Source: Marinigracilibium pacificum (lineage in GTDB: Bacteria > Bacteroidota > Bacteroidia > Cytophagales > Cyclobacteriaceae). Taken from it: a stretch of 64,000 bases of DNA. Below are positions 1 through 8,374 of this stretch, piece after piece. How positions within the stretch are numbered: position 1 is the stretch's first letter; the number at the start of each line of letters is the position of its first letter. The position numbers and the translations under genes are program-made. The DNA lies in assembly GCF_012926615.1 (NCBI RefSeq), contig NZ_JABBNU010000003.1, positions 310,001-374,000 of the forward strand. Direction: 5' to 3'. Under the pieces are notes generated by a model, which did no database searches, had not been told where the DNA came from, and worked only from the letters and a program-made list of their open reading frames with translations.

Positions 1-629
1 CTCATTCCAGCGATATTGACTTAATCATAGTTGGCAGAAAAAGAAAGAAAGAAGGCTCTGGAGTTCTGGTCAACAGACTTGCAAGAAGAGCTGATTGCAG
101 CCTATTGATAATACCTGAAGGATCAAAAGCTCAAATCAATAAACTTCACGTACCCATTGATTTTTCAAAAAATGCTAAGGATGCACTTGAAGAAGGGATT
201 CAAATAGCATCAATGATTAAAAATCATGAAGGTAGAGACGTTGAAATAATATGCCAGAATGTTTATAATGTTCCTGTTGGATATCATTATAGTGGAAGGT
301 CATATGAAGAATTTTCTCAGATAATGAGAGAAAATGCAAAAAAGAACTTTGCTACCTTCATCAAAAAAATAGATACAAAAGGCACTAATATTCGTGCTAT
401 TTATTCATTGGACACCAATGAGAATCCAATAGAAGATATTTACAATCTTGCAAAAGGAATTCAAGCAGACCTTGTCTTGTTTGGAGCCAAAGGAAGAACA
501 GCTTTACCATCACTTTTTATAGGAAGTATGGCTGAAAGATTAATCCAGTTTCTTAAAGATATACCAGTTATGGTTGTTAGAAGAAAAGGTACTAATGCAG
601 GAATTCTAGAATCATTAAGAGAATTTTAA
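1..629 (+). CDS. Universal stress protein (UspA family), two-domain, 5' end cut by window edge
   Basis: The reading frame is open from the first bases of the window and ends at 629, so the start lies outside. The first residues (HSSDIDLIIVGRKRK, then LLIIPEG) are the end of one Usp domain. A complete second Usp domain follows from about residue 45. It carries the nucleotide-binding signature G-2x-G-9x-G-S (GAKGRTALPSLFIGS) and the closing strand PVMVVRR. Tandem Usp proteins of about 280 residues are common in Bacteroidota and are thought to bind ATP and act in stress survival; the substrate or partner here is unknown. A TTG at 105 could be mistaken for a start, but it sits inside the first domain. 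No terminator is obvious before the next gene. Confidence 0.85.
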   Translation, partial: HSSDIDLIIVGRKRKKEGSGVLVNRLARRADCSLLIIPEGSKAQINKLHVPIDFSKNAKDALEEGIQIASMIKNHEGRDVEIICQNVYNVPVGYHYSGRSYEEFSQIMRENAKKNFATFIKKIDTKGTNIRAIYSLDTNENPIEDIYNLAKGIQADLVLFGAKGRTALPSLFIGSMAERLIQFLKDIPVMVVRRKGTNAGILESLREF

Positions 630-702
630 TTTTTTTTCTACTTCGTATTAAACCTTTTTAAGGTACGGGTATCAAAGTATAAACTTAGACCTGATTTTTT
701 TT

Positions 703-1233
703 GTGAAAGAAGTAAAACTGGAGTCCAAACTCAATACAAAGAATGATTTTTCAGCAATTCTAACTGAGTATCAGGAAAGAATATATTGGCATATCCGAAA
801 GATGGTTTTGGACCATGACGATGCAGATGATATTACTCAAGATACCTTTATAAAAGTTTATCAAAATCTGGATAAATTCAGGGGAGACTCTGAGCTATTT
901 ACTTGGATTTATAGAATAGCTACTAATGAATGTCTGCATTTTTTGAGAAGAAAAAAGCGAACAAATTTTTTCTCACTTTCGAATAATAATGTAGGACTGG
1001 AAAATATTTTAACATCAGGTCAATATATTGATGGGGATGAAGTTGAAATTAAACTTCAAAAAGCTTTGCTTAAGCTACCCGATAAGCAGAGACTAATTTT
1101 TAATATGAAATACTTTGATGACCTTTCATATGAAGAAATAGCAAAAATAACAGATACATCAGTGGGTGGCTTAAAAGCAAGTTATCACCATGCAGTAAAA
1201 AAAATAAAAAAATATATTTCATTACCTGATTAA
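703..1233 (+). CDS. RNA polymerase sigma factor, ECF (sigma-70) family
   Basis: A 176-residue protein with the two-domain layout of ECF sigma factors. Region 2 (about residues 20-85) contains the DDADDITQDTFIKVYQ helix and the WIYRIATN segment that binds core polymerase and the -10 region. Region 4 (about 120-172) has the LPDKQRLIFNMKYFDDLSYEEIA helix-turn-helix for -35 recognition. The only good start is GTG at 703; no ATG lies upstream in frame. The next two genes follow closely and encode a membrane protein and an exported LTxxQ-type protein, so this is probably a three-gene envelope-stress unit with its own regulator. The family is certain; the regulon is not visible. Confidence 0.93.
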   Translation: MKEVKLESKLNTKNDFSAILTEYQERIYWHIRKMVLDHDDADDITQDTFIKVYQNLDKFRGDSELFTWIYRIATNECLHFLRRKKRTNFFSLSNNNVGLENILTSGQYIDGDEVEIKLQKALLKLPDKQRLIFNMKYFDDLSYEEIAKITDTSVGGLKASYHHAVKKIKKYISLPD

Positions 1234-1235
1234 AC

Positions 1236-1259
1236 CTTTGATCTCGTGATGGATCAAAG
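1236..1259 (+). other. Intercistronic hairpin between ECF gene and its partner
   Basis: A perfect 8-bp inverted repeat (CTTTGATC / GATCAAAG) with an 8-base loop lies 2 bases after the sigma factor stop codon and 19 bases before the next ATG. It is followed by an A-rich stretch, not a T run, so it is not a normal terminator. It may set relative expression by RNA processing or stability, or may be a protein-binding dyad. Confidence 0.45.
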
Positions 1260-1278
1260 AAATAAATAAAATTAAAAA

Positions 1279-1689
1279 ATGGAAGGTTTACCGAAAAAAC
1301 ATCCGTTCAAAACTCCGGAGAATTATTTTGAAAATCTGGAAGAAAAAATAAAAAGGAAAACAGAAACCGCTTCAAAAGAAGGAACTGTTATCAACTTTTA
1401 TCCAAATTGGATTAAAGTAGCTGCTTCAATTATGATTATTGGAGTATTTACAGTGGTTTTATATAATTTTTCTAAAAAGAATAAAACAGATTTAGCTCAA
1501 CAGGCTTCAGTTGAAGAATTAATAAATTCAGTTAGTGATGAAGACATAATAATTTATTTAACTGAAAATAGTATTGATACAGATCAATTAATAGAAGCTG
1601 CATCTAAAGCTGGAGTTGATCAAACTGACTTTCAGAATAAGAAAATCGAAGAAACTATTATAGAAGATTATATTGATATTTACCTTTAA
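1279..1689 (+). CDS. Small single-pass membrane protein downstream of ECF sigma factor
   Basis: A 136-residue protein. A short basic N-terminus contains FKTPENYFENL, a motif I associate with Bacteroidota proteins encoded next to ECF sigma factors. A single membrane helix follows at about residues 44-64 (WIKVAASIMIIGVFTVVLY), then an acidic C-terminal half. The topology, with a cytoplasmic N-terminal segment and an exported tail, fits an anti-sigma-like or sensor role. No zinc-binding anti-sigma motif (HxxxCxxC) is present. The stop codon is 3 bases before the next start, so the two genes are almost certainly cotranscribed. Function is inferred from context only. Confidence 0.7.
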   Translation: MEGLPKKHPFKTPENYFENLEEKIKRKTETASKEGTVINFYPNWIKVAASIMIIGVFTVVLYNFSKKNKTDLAQQASVEELINSVSDEDIIIYLTENSIDTDQLIEAASKAGVDQTDFQNKKIEETIIEDYIDIYL

Positions 1690-1692
1690 GAT

Positions 1693-2136
1693 ATGAGATA
1701 CATTTTACTATTTTTTGGACTTATAATTATTGGCTATTCCGGATTAGCTCAAGATGGGCCTGCAAAAGAAAGAATAGAAAGTGCGCGAATAGCTTACATA
1801 ACTAATAAAGTTGATTTAACCCCAGAACAAGCTCAGCAATTCTGGCCAGTTTATAATCAATTTTTACACGAAAGAGCATCATTAAGAAATGAATTAAGAG
1901 ATTTAAGAGGGAACAGACGTCTTAATGAACTTTCGGAAGAAGAGCAAAAACAGCTATTAGACAAAAACCTTGAAATCAAAGTCAAGGAGGCTGAACTTGA
2001 AAAAAAATATTCTGATAAATTACTTAAGTTAATATCTCCTGCCCAGTTAATTGAATTGCATCAAGCTGAAAGAGAATTTAAAGAACTTTTACTTGAACGT
2101 ATTGGTGAACGGGCACGCAGAAGACAAAACAATTAA
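1693..2136 (+). CDS. Exported Spy/CpxP-like (LTxxQ) protein
   Basis: A 147-residue protein with a clear signal peptide (hydrophobic core LLFFGLIIIGYSG, cleavage near LAQ). The mature part is all-helical and highly charged, with the motif LTPEQAQQFWPVYNQF, the LTxxQ signature of Spy/CpxP-type periplasmic chaperones, followed by a long Glu/Lys/Arg helix. In Bacteroidota such genes often sit beside ECF sigma factors and are sometimes named sensor of ECF-type sigma factor. Here it is third in the unit that begins with the sigma gene at 703. It probably senses or buffers misfolded envelope protein; direct contact with the membrane protein encoded upstream is plausible but unproven. Confidence 0.75.
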   Translation: MRYILLFFGLIIIGYSGLAQDGPAKERIESARIAYITNKVDLTPEQAQQFWPVYNQFLHERASLRNELRDLRGNRRLNELSEEEQKQLLDKNLEIKVKEAELEKKYSDKLLKLISPAQLIELHQAEREFKELLLERIGERARRRQNN

Positions 2137-2162
2137 TCATTAAGGATTAATACAATTTTAAA

Positions 2163-2192
2163 AACCTGTCATCACAATGGCAGGTTTTTTTA
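2163..2192 (+). terminator. Rho-independent terminator after the first ECF unit
   Basis: Stem AACCTGTCAT / ATGGCAGGTT (one G-U pair) with a 4-base loop, followed by a run of T. It lies 26 bases after the stop of the LTxxQ gene. Confidence 0.85.
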
Positions 2193-2371
2193 ATTTCAAT
2201 AAAAAACATAACGTTTAAAATAGTTTTGACTCTTTAAAAATAGTTTTAATTCTAAATTCTTTATTGTAGTTTAGAGACTGCTAAAAAGATTTAACCATTT
2301 TTTTTACAATTTTTTGTTTAATTAGGGTTACATTTTATTTTCAATACGTATAAACCAATGAAGCGCTTCAG

Positions 2372-2911
2372 ATGAAGGATCAAGAGATTCTTGAACGTAT
2401 TAGTAAAGGAGACGAAACAGCACTAGACTACCTGTATAAAAAATATTACAGGATGATGACTAGGATTGTTCTTTCTAACAGTGGTACTGAGGAAGAAGCT
2501 CAGGATATATTTCAGGATGCCCTGATTGTATTCTGGCAGAAGGTAGCTAGTGGGAAACTAGTACTAACTTCCAAAATTAGCACTTTCCTTTACAGCATAT
2601 GTTTGAATTTGTGGCGAAAGGAGCTCGATCGGAAAAGTAGGTTAAGCCGAGAAGAAGTTGACAATCCTGAAACAATGGATTTCGAGCAAGAAGAGAGATT
2701 GAAAATAATAACAGAATGCATCAATGAACTTGGTGATACCTGTAAAAAAATATTGACCTACTTTTATTTTGATGGTATGTCAATGCAAAATATAGCTTTA
2801 AACTTAGGCCTTGCAAATACAGACACAGCAAAAACAAAAAAGTACAAGTGTAAAAAAAGGTTAGATGAACTGGTGAAGTCGAAATACTCTGCTGGTGACT
2901 TTTTAGACTAA
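2372..2911 (+). CDS. RNA polymerase sigma factor, ECF (sigma-70) family, second copy
   Basis: A 179-residue ECF sigma factor unrelated in detail to the one at 703. Region 2 includes EEEAQDIFQDALIVFWQKV and FLYSICLNLWRKELDRK. Region 4 runs from about residue 110 (INELGDTCKKILTYFYFDGMSMQNIALNLG) to KKYKCKKRLDELV. The spacing between regions is short. The start ATG at 2372 is well placed, and the gene ends 5 bases before a membrane protein gene, making a sigma/anti-sigma-like pair. Family assignment is secure; target genes are not visible. Confidence 0.92.
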   Translation: MKDQEILERISKGDETALDYLYKKYYRMMTRIVLSNSGTEEEAQDIFQDALIVFWQKVASGKLVLTSKISTFLYSICLNLWRKELDRKSRLSREEVDNPETMDFEQEERLKIITECINELGDTCKKILTYFYFDGMSMQNIALNLGLANTDTAKTKKYKCKKRLDELVKSKYSAGDFLD

Positions 2912-2916
2912 GAATT

Positions 2917-3816
2917 ATGAACTTAAACGAATCAAATATCATTGATGATTACCTGATGGGTAATATGTCTGCAGTTGATCGAATGGCCTTCGAACAAAAA
3001 ATGGCAGGTGACCAGGAACTTCAAAGAGAGGTTTCTATGCAGAAAGATATTATCAAAAGCCTGGAACAGGCAAGGGTTCAACAACTTAAAGCCAGATTAA
3101 ATAGTATTACAGTATCTAATACTACCTGGTATCAATCGACTTTTGGGAAAATCACTATAGGAATTTCTATCCTTGCAGCGATAATTATCGGGTCATGGCT
3201 ATTGTTCTCTGACGATAATCAATCTGCAGACGTTCAATTATCAGACAGTATAGCTTCTCAAGAACAAACTATTTCTCCAATCGATAAAAGTACAGAATCT
3301 AATGTCGATGCAATTGAAAAAGTAGAGGAAGTAATAGCTGAGGAAACACAAGAGCAAACTTCTATAGTTACACCAACACCAGAGAAAGAAGAAAGTAAAA
3401 AAGATAACAACGATCAAAGTAAGATCGCTGAAAAGAAACAACCTGTAACTAAAGAGGAAACTCAATCAAACATTGAACCTTCAGTAGATTCAAAAACTGA
3501 GACTCAAAAATCTGACACCTCAGAGGAAGTAAATTCGTATAACCCATATAGATTGGTTGAAATTGAAACAACCAAAGGAAGCAACTTTGATTTTCATTAC
3601 AAGTTCTATAACAATAAATTATCTCTATATGGAGATTTCGGAGGAGAAAAACCTTATGAGATTCTAGAGGTAAATAATGAAAATGTACGAGGTCTATTCC
3701 TTTATTATGACGGAAAATTCTTCGAATTAGACACTACACATAACACTATTCCGCTTACGGCTTTAGATAATGTGGGCGTCATTCAAAATTTGATGGAAAT
3801 AAAGAATAACAAATAA
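2917..3816 (+). CDS. Membrane protein, probable anti-sigma-like partner of the second ECF factor
   Basis: A 299-residue protein in three parts. The N-terminal 70 residues are helical and probably cytoplasmic (IDDYLMGNMSAVDRMAFEQKM resembles the start of Bacteroidota anti-sigma factors). One membrane helix lies at about 79-97. A Glu/Lys/Thr/Ser-rich, probably disordered linker spans about 100-205, and a compact 90-residue C-terminal domain begins near YNPYRLVEIETTKG. The gene starts 5 bases after the sigma factor stop and ends in a strong terminator, so the two form a two-gene operon. I infer that the N-terminus holds the sigma factor and the exported domain senses a signal. The C-terminal domain is not one I recognise. 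Confidence 0.7.
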   Translation: MNLNESNIIDDYLMGNMSAVDRMAFEQKMAGDQELQREVSMQKDIIKSLEQARVQQLKARLNSITVSNTTWYQSTFGKITIGISILAAIIIGSWLLFSDDNQSADVQLSDSIASQEQTISPIDKSTESNVDAIEKVEEVIAEETQEQTSIVTPTPEKEESKKDNNDQSKIAEKKQPVTKEETQSNIEPSVDSKTETQKSDTSEEVNSYNPYRLVEIETTKGSNFDFHYKFYNNKLSLYGDFGGEKPYEILEVNNENVRGLFLYYDGKFFELDTTHNTIPLTALDNVGVIQNLMEIKNNK

Positions 3817-3843
3817 AAAAAGGACTCTTCGGAGTCCTTTTTC
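3817..3843 (+). terminator. Rho-independent terminator with UUCG tetraloop
   Basis: Stem AGGACTC / GAGTCCT closed by TTCG, flanked by A and T runs, starting directly after the TAA of the preceding gene. Confidence 0.92.
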
Positions 3844-3940
3844 ATTTGTGATTTTTTAATAGTTTTTAACCCTTCTTCTTCTAGGAACTCTCAATTACTG
3901 ATACTAGATTTACGTTTTAAAAGAAAATCAGGCAAGTAAT

Positions 3941-4840
3941 ATGAGTGCAAAAAGCTCTAATTATAAGAAAAAAAAGAAACTGGGAGCATTTCCCTTTTTA
4001 AGTATTATCACATCTAATACTTTAGCACTTACAGCCATAGGTCTATTTGCCTCAATGATCTATTTTGGAAACTACTTCGCTACTGTAGTTAAAGAGAATT
4101 TTGAAATTCAAATTATCCTCGACAAGGATGTGTCAGAAAATGATAAATTGAAAATAAGAAAAACTCTTGAATCAAAACCTTATGTAGCTGAAAACAGTGA
4201 TACATTAAGAATCTCCTATATAAGTAAAGAAAAAGCAGCTGAACAACTTACTTCTGAAATTGGCGAGGATTTTGTTAATATACTTAACAATAACCCATTA
4301 AGAGATAGTTATCAAGTACATATAAAAGAGGAATTTCAAGCTGAAGAAAACCTTACTGAAATTAAAACCAGCCTTGAAAAAATTCCTGGTATCCATGAAG
4401 TTACCTATGTACCTAACTTGCTTGAAGAGATTAATGATAATATTTATAAAGTAAGTGCCATATTTCTGGCGATTACCTTATTAATGCTTATCATCTTTGT
4501 TCTCCTTATTAATAACACAATAAAATTAGCCCTATTTAGCCAAAGGTTTTTGATAAGATCAATGCAACTTGTTGGAGCAACTAAAGGATTTATTCAAAAA
4601 CCATTTCTAAGCCGAGCTTTATTATATGGCCTGATTTCTGCCTTATTAGCTTCCGGGTTAATATTTACGATTATATATAGCATTAACAATCAATTTGCTC
4701 AAATAGATCTTGAACCATTCAAAAACGGATTATTAACCGTTGGAGGAATTCTTATTTTGGCTGGATGCCTTGGGTGTTTAATTAGCACATGGTTTGCTGT
4801 TAATAAATACCTTAAACTTTCTTTAGATGAACTATACTAA
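3941..4840 (+). CDS. ftsX: Cell division ABC transporter permease FtsX
   Basis: A 299-residue protein with the FtsX layout: a basic cytoplasmic start, a first membrane helix at about 25-48, a 110-residue periplasmic domain (FEIQIILDKDVSE... then IPGIHEVTYVPN), and three C-terminal helices with the conserved cytoplasmic loop IRSMQLVGATKGFIQKPFL. FtsX pairs with the ATPase FtsE to activate peptidoglycan hydrolases at the division site. FtsE is not next to it here, as is usual in Bacteroidota. The gene heads a conserved run with DUF3098, uppP, truB and ribF. Confidence 0.93.
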   Translation: MSAKSSNYKKKKKLGAFPFLSIITSNTLALTAIGLFASMIYFGNYFATVVKENFEIQIILDKDVSENDKLKIRKTLESKPYVAENSDTLRISYISKEKAAEQLTSEIGEDFVNILNNNPLRDSYQVHIKEEFQAEENLTEIKTSLEKIPGIHEVTYVPNLLEEINDNIYKVSAIFLAITLLMLIIFVLLINNTIKLALFSQRFLIRSMQLVGATKGFIQKPFLSRALLYGLISALLASGLIFTIIYSINNQFAQIDLEPFKNGLLTVGGILILAGCLGCLISTWFAVNKYLKLSLDELY

Positions 4841-4841
4841 T

Positions 4842-5069
4842 ATGAAAAATAATAACTCATTACCATTCGATAAAACAAATTATATTATCCTGATTGTTGG
4901 AGTTTTAGTAATTGCATTAGGCTTTTACATTATGACTCTTGACACCGAACCTTATGGATTTGGTACTTTAGGGTTAACAATTGGTCCATTAATAGTTCTT
5001 GCTGGTTTTGCCATTGAATTTGCGGCAATATTTTTTAAGCAGAAAAATTCTTCATCTAACGATCAATAA
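4842..5069 (+). CDS. DUF3098 small membrane protein
   Basis: A 75-residue protein with two membrane helices (YIILIVGVLVIALGFYI and IGPLIVLAGFAIEFAAIFF) and the N-terminal LPFDKTNY typical of DUF3098. This family is confined to Bacteroidota and sits between ftsX and uppP; its function is unknown. I chose ATG 4842, one base after the ftsX stop, over the in-frame ATG at 4827 that overlaps ftsX, because the family usually begins with a few residues before LPF. Linked to division and cell-wall genes by position only. Confidence 0.85.
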   Translation: MKNNNSLPFDKTNYIILIVGVLVIALGFYIMTLDTEPYGFGTLGLTIGPLIVLAGFAIEFAAIFFKQKNSSSNDQ

Positions 5070-5076
5070 TTAAATA

Positions 5077-5880
5077 ATGACAATAATTGAAGCGTTAATC
5101 CTTGGAATCATACAAGGTTTAACAGAATTTTTACCCGTTAGTAGTAGTGGACATATTGAGCTAGGTAAAATACTTCTGGGAGTCCAGGCTAAGGAGAATT
5201 TATTGTTTAGTATTCTAGTACATGGAGCTACAGCTTTAAGTACGATTATAGTATTCAGAAAAGATATTTTCCAGATTATTAAAAATGGATTTAAATTTCC
5301 TTTCAACGACTATTCCCGGTTCATTATTTACATAATAATTTCTATCATACCAGTAATGATTATAGGTCTTCTTTTTGAAGAACAAATAGAATCATTATTT
5401 ACAGGTAATGCACTTCTGGTGGGTAGTATGTTAATTCTTACCGGATTGCTACTTTTATTTGCCTCTTTCACGGGAAATCCGGATGGCGACCTTTCTCCAT
5501 TAAAAGCTTTAATTATAGGAATAGCTCAGGCTATTGCTATTTTACCTGGTATTTCAAGGTCAGGGGCCACAATTGGTACAGCCCTTCTTCTAAAAGTTAA
5601 TAGAGAACAGGCAGCGAGATTTAGTTTCCTAATGGTTCTAATACCTATATTAGGTGCAGCATTTTTAAAAACTCTTGATCTTTTCTCCGGGGAAGCTGAA
5701 AATATTTCAAATATAAATGTGCCCGCCATGGCGATAGGTGCAATAGCTGCATTTGGATCAGGACTAGTTGCATGTAACTGGATGATTAAAATTGTAAAGC
5801 AAGGTAAGCTCATTTTCTTTGCTGGCTATTGCTTTCTTGCTGGTATCATAGCAATTATCGGCGCTTTTATTCAATCTTAA
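5077..5880 (+). CDS. uppP: Undecaprenyl-diphosphatase UppP (BacA)
   Basis: A 267-residue integral membrane enzyme that removes a phosphate from undecaprenyl diphosphate, regenerating the lipid carrier for peptidoglycan and for the surface glycans encoded further right. Both signatures are visible: GLTEFLPVSSSGH near the N-terminus and LPGISRSGATIG in the middle, which hold the catalytic Glu, His and Arg residues. Length and hydrophobic pattern match the family. It starts 7 bases after the DUF3098 stop, so it is cotranscribed. Confidence 0.96.
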   Translation: MTIIEALILGIIQGLTEFLPVSSSGHIELGKILLGVQAKENLLFSILVHGATALSTIIVFRKDIFQIIKNGFKFPFNDYSRFIIYIIISIIPVMIIGLLFEEQIESLFTGNALLVGSMLILTGLLLLFASFTGNPDGDLSPLKALIIGIAQAIAILPGISRSGATIGTALLLKVNREQAARFSFLMVLIPILGAAFLKTLDLFSGEAENISNINVPAMAIGAIAAFGSGLVACNWMIKIVKQGKLIFFAGYCFLAGIIAIIGAFIQS

Positions 5881-5937
5881 TTCCACTATTACAAACTGAT
5901 ATTTTTTGTATTTTCGTACAAGAAAAAAAACGTTGAT

Positions 5938-6645
5938 GTGAGAAAAGCAATTCTAACTCCATATTTTGACAATGGCCAGGTTATTTGTATTGACAAGCCC
6001 TACGAATGGACATCTTTTGATGTAATAAAAAAAATCAGATTTGGTCTTAAAATAAAAAAAGTTGGACATGCAGGAACATTAGATCCGTTGGCAACTGGCT
6101 TGTTAGTTATCTGTACAGGAAAAAAAACCAAAGAGATAGAAAACTACCAAGCTGCAGAAAAAGAATATATCTGTGATTTGGTATTAGGTAAGACTACCCC
6201 AAGTGTCGACCTGGAAACTGATTTTGATTCAGAAACTAACACTGATCATTTAACTAATGAAGAGATCACCAAAGTGATAAATTCATTTCAAGGTGAAATT
6301 GACCAGGTTCCTCCAATATTTTCAGCTATTAAAGTTGATGGTGAAAGAGTTTATGAAAAAGCCAGAAAAGGTGAAACAGTTGAGCTTAAATCAAGAAAAA
6401 TTCAGATTCATGAAATTGAAATTCTTGAATCAAATAACCCTGAAATTAAAATTAGAATAGTTTGCTCGAAGGGCACTTATATTAGAAGTCTTGTTAGAGA
6501 TATTGGGGAAAAACTTCAGGTTGGCGCCTATATGAAAGCTCTGGTCAGAACAAGAATAGGTGAACTTACACTTGAAAATGCTTTATCTCCTGAAGAATAT
6601 GTTGAAAAGAATAAGTTTAGAGTTGCCTTTCCTGAAAACAAATAA
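5938..6645 (+). CDS. truB: tRNA pseudouridine(55) synthase TruB
   Basis: A 235-residue enzyme that makes pseudouridine 55 in the T-loop of tRNAs. The catalytic motif GHAGTLDPLATG is present with the nucleophile Asp49, preceded by the family's DKPYEWTSFDV. The later KGTYIRSLVRDIGEKL motif is also present. It is shorter than the E. coli enzyme, as in other Bacteroidota, lacking the C-terminal PUA domain. The start is GTG at 5938; the overlapping ATG at 5936 runs straight into a stop. It belongs to the ftsX-uppP-truB-ribF run. Confidence 0.95.
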   Translation: MRKAILTPYFDNGQVICIDKPYEWTSFDVIKKIRFGLKIKKVGHAGTLDPLATGLLVICTGKKTKEIENYQAAEKEYICDLVLGKTTPSVDLETDFDSETNTDHLTNEEITKVINSFQGEIDQVPPIFSAIKVDGERVYEKARKGETVELKSRKIQIHEIEILESNNPEIKIRIVCSKGTYIRSLVRDIGEKLQVGAYMKALVRTRIGELTLENALSPEEYVEKNKFRVAFPENK

Positions 6646-6694
6646 TCAGATTGTTTGATATAGAACTAACTTCATTGAATATAATAATCCAGAT

Positions 6695-7624
6695 ATGAAA
6701 ATATATGAAGGTCTTACTGAGTTTACTCCACCAAAATTCCCTGTTGTAACTAGTGGAACATTTGATGGTGTCCATAAAGGCCATCAGAAAATAATAGAGA
6801 GAATCAAAACCATAGCTCAAAATAATAATGGAGAAACGGTATTGATAACCTATTGGCCTCATCCGAGATTTGTACTTAAGCCAGACGATGATTCATTAAA
6901 GCTTCTGAATACTTTTGAAGAAAAAGCACTTCTACTGGAAAAATTAGGGGTTGACCATCTTATTAAATTTACCTTCGATAAAAAATTTAGTAGCCAGACT
7001 TCCGAAGAATTTATAAAAAACATACTTATTGATGGCATCAATACCAAAAAGCTTGTAATTGGATACGACCACAGATTTGGTAAAAACCGAGAAGGAAGCT
7101 TTGAGCACTTAAAAGAAAATGCAAGTAAATATGGCTTCGAAGTTGAAGAAATCCCTGAACAAGATGTTAATAATGTAGCTGTTTCATCTACAAAAATAAG
7201 AAGGGCGCTTGATGAAGGAAATGTGGAGATTGCAAGAGAGTACCTGGGTCAGGATTATTCAATAACAGGATTTGTAGGTGAAGGGGAAAAAAGAGGAAGA
7301 GAATTAGGCTTTCCAACAGCTAACATTACTATCCCCGAAAAATTCAAAAAAATACCAGCTCATGGTGTTTATGGCGTTCATGCTGATGTAGGAGGTAAAA
7401 GATATCAAGGCATGATGAATATTGGAGTGAAACCTACATTTAGAGGAAGTGAACTAAGCCTTGAAGTACATCTTTTCAATTTTAACGAAAATATTTATGG
7501 AGAAAAAATTACCGTTTTCTTTGATAATTATGTTAGAAAGGAAAGAAAATTCAAAAATACTGAAGAACTCATTAATCAATTACAAATAGATAGGCAGGTT
7601 GTACTTGACCGATTAAATAAGTAA
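6695..7624 (+). CDS. ribF: Bifunctional riboflavin kinase / FAD synthetase RibF
   Basis: A 309-residue protein that converts riboflavin to FMN and FMN to FAD. The N-terminal nucleotidyltransferase domain has the TFDGVHKGHQKI motif. The ISSTKIRR-like element (VSSTKIRRALDEG) closes it near residue 170. The C-terminal riboflavin kinase domain starts around YSITGFVGEG and has the GRELGFPTANI motif. Length is normal. It follows truB by 49 bases, the usual order in this phylum. Confidence 0.96.
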   Translation: MKIYEGLTEFTPPKFPVVTSGTFDGVHKGHQKIIERIKTIAQNNNGETVLITYWPHPRFVLKPDDDSLKLLNTFEEKALLLEKLGVDHLIKFTFDKKFSSQTSEEFIKNILIDGINTKKLVIGYDHRFGKNREGSFEHLKENASKYGFEVEEIPEQDVNNVAVSSTKIRRALDEGNVEIAREYLGQDYSITGFVGEGEKRGRELGFPTANITIPEKFKKIPAHGVYGVHADVGGKRYQGMMNIGVKPTFRGSELSLEVHLFNFNENIYGEKITVFFDNYVRKERKFKNTEELINQLQIDRQVVLDRLNK

Positions 7625-7654
7625 TTTCGAAAACAACAATTAACCCACGAACAC

Positions 7655-8350
7655 ATGATAAACAAAGTTGTAAAAGACGCCCAGGAAGCAACAGCAGACA
7701 TTAAAGATGGCTCTGTTCTAATGCTTGGAGGGTTTGGACTTTGCGGAATCCCTGAAAATAGTATTCAGGCCCTCCTTGATAAAGGTGTTAAAGACCTTAC
7801 TTGTATCTCAAATAATGCAGGAGTAGATGACTTCGGAATCGGATTACTACTTCAACAAAAGCAAGTAAAAAAAATGATCAGTAGCTATGTTGGAGAAAAC
7901 GCTGAATTTGAAAGACAGTTATTATCTGGAGAACTAGAAGTAGATCTTATCCCCCAAGGCACACTTGCTGAACGAATTAGAGCCGGAGGAGCCGGAATCC
8001 CAGCATTCTTTACTCCGGCAGGATTTGGAACTGAAATCCAGGAAGGTAAAGAAATCAGAGAATTTGATGGAAAAATGTATTTGATGGAAAGTTGGTTAAA
8101 AGCTGACTTTGCCCTAGTTAAAGCCTGGAAAGGTGACACTTCAGGTAATTTGATTTTTAAGGGAACTGCCAGAAACTTTAACCCAATGATGGCTGCTGCT
8201 GGCAAAATAACAATAGCTGAAGTAGAAGAACTTGTACCGGCTGGAGAATTAGACCCAAACCAGATTCACACACCGGGAATCTATGTTCAAAGAATTTTCG
8301 AAGGAAAAAACTACGAAAAAAGAATTGAACAAAGAACTGTTCGAAGCTAA
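7655..8350 (+). CDS. 3-oxoacid CoA-transferase, subunit A
   Basis: A 231-residue alpha subunit of a family I CoA-transferase, with [13 protein letters not shown] near the N-terminus and the [18 protein letters not shown] segment typical of ScoA/AtoD. With subunit B, encoded 24 bases downstream, it moves CoA between succinyl-CoA and a 3-oxoacid such as acetoacetate, feeding ketone-body or branched-chain amino acid breakdown. Substrate is inferred from the family; acetate CoA-transferase activity is an alternative. Confidence 0.92.
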   Translation: MINKVVKDAQEATADIKDGSVLMLGGFGLCGIPENSIQALLDKGVKDLTCISNNAGVDDFGIGLLLQQKQVKKMISSYVGENAEFERQLLSGELEVDLIPQGTLAERIRAGGAGIPAFFTPAGFGTEIQEGKEIREFDGKMYLMESWLKADFALVKAWKGDTSGNLIFKGTARNFNPMMAAAGKITIAEVEELVPAGELDPNQIHTPGIYVQRIFEGKNYEKRIEQRTVRS

Positions 8351-8374
8351 TCAACCATCAAAACGAAATTTATT

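Noticed and set aside
105-629. TTG at 105 as the start of the universal stress protein gene
   Set aside because: The frame is open upstream to the window edge and encodes the end of a first Usp domain.
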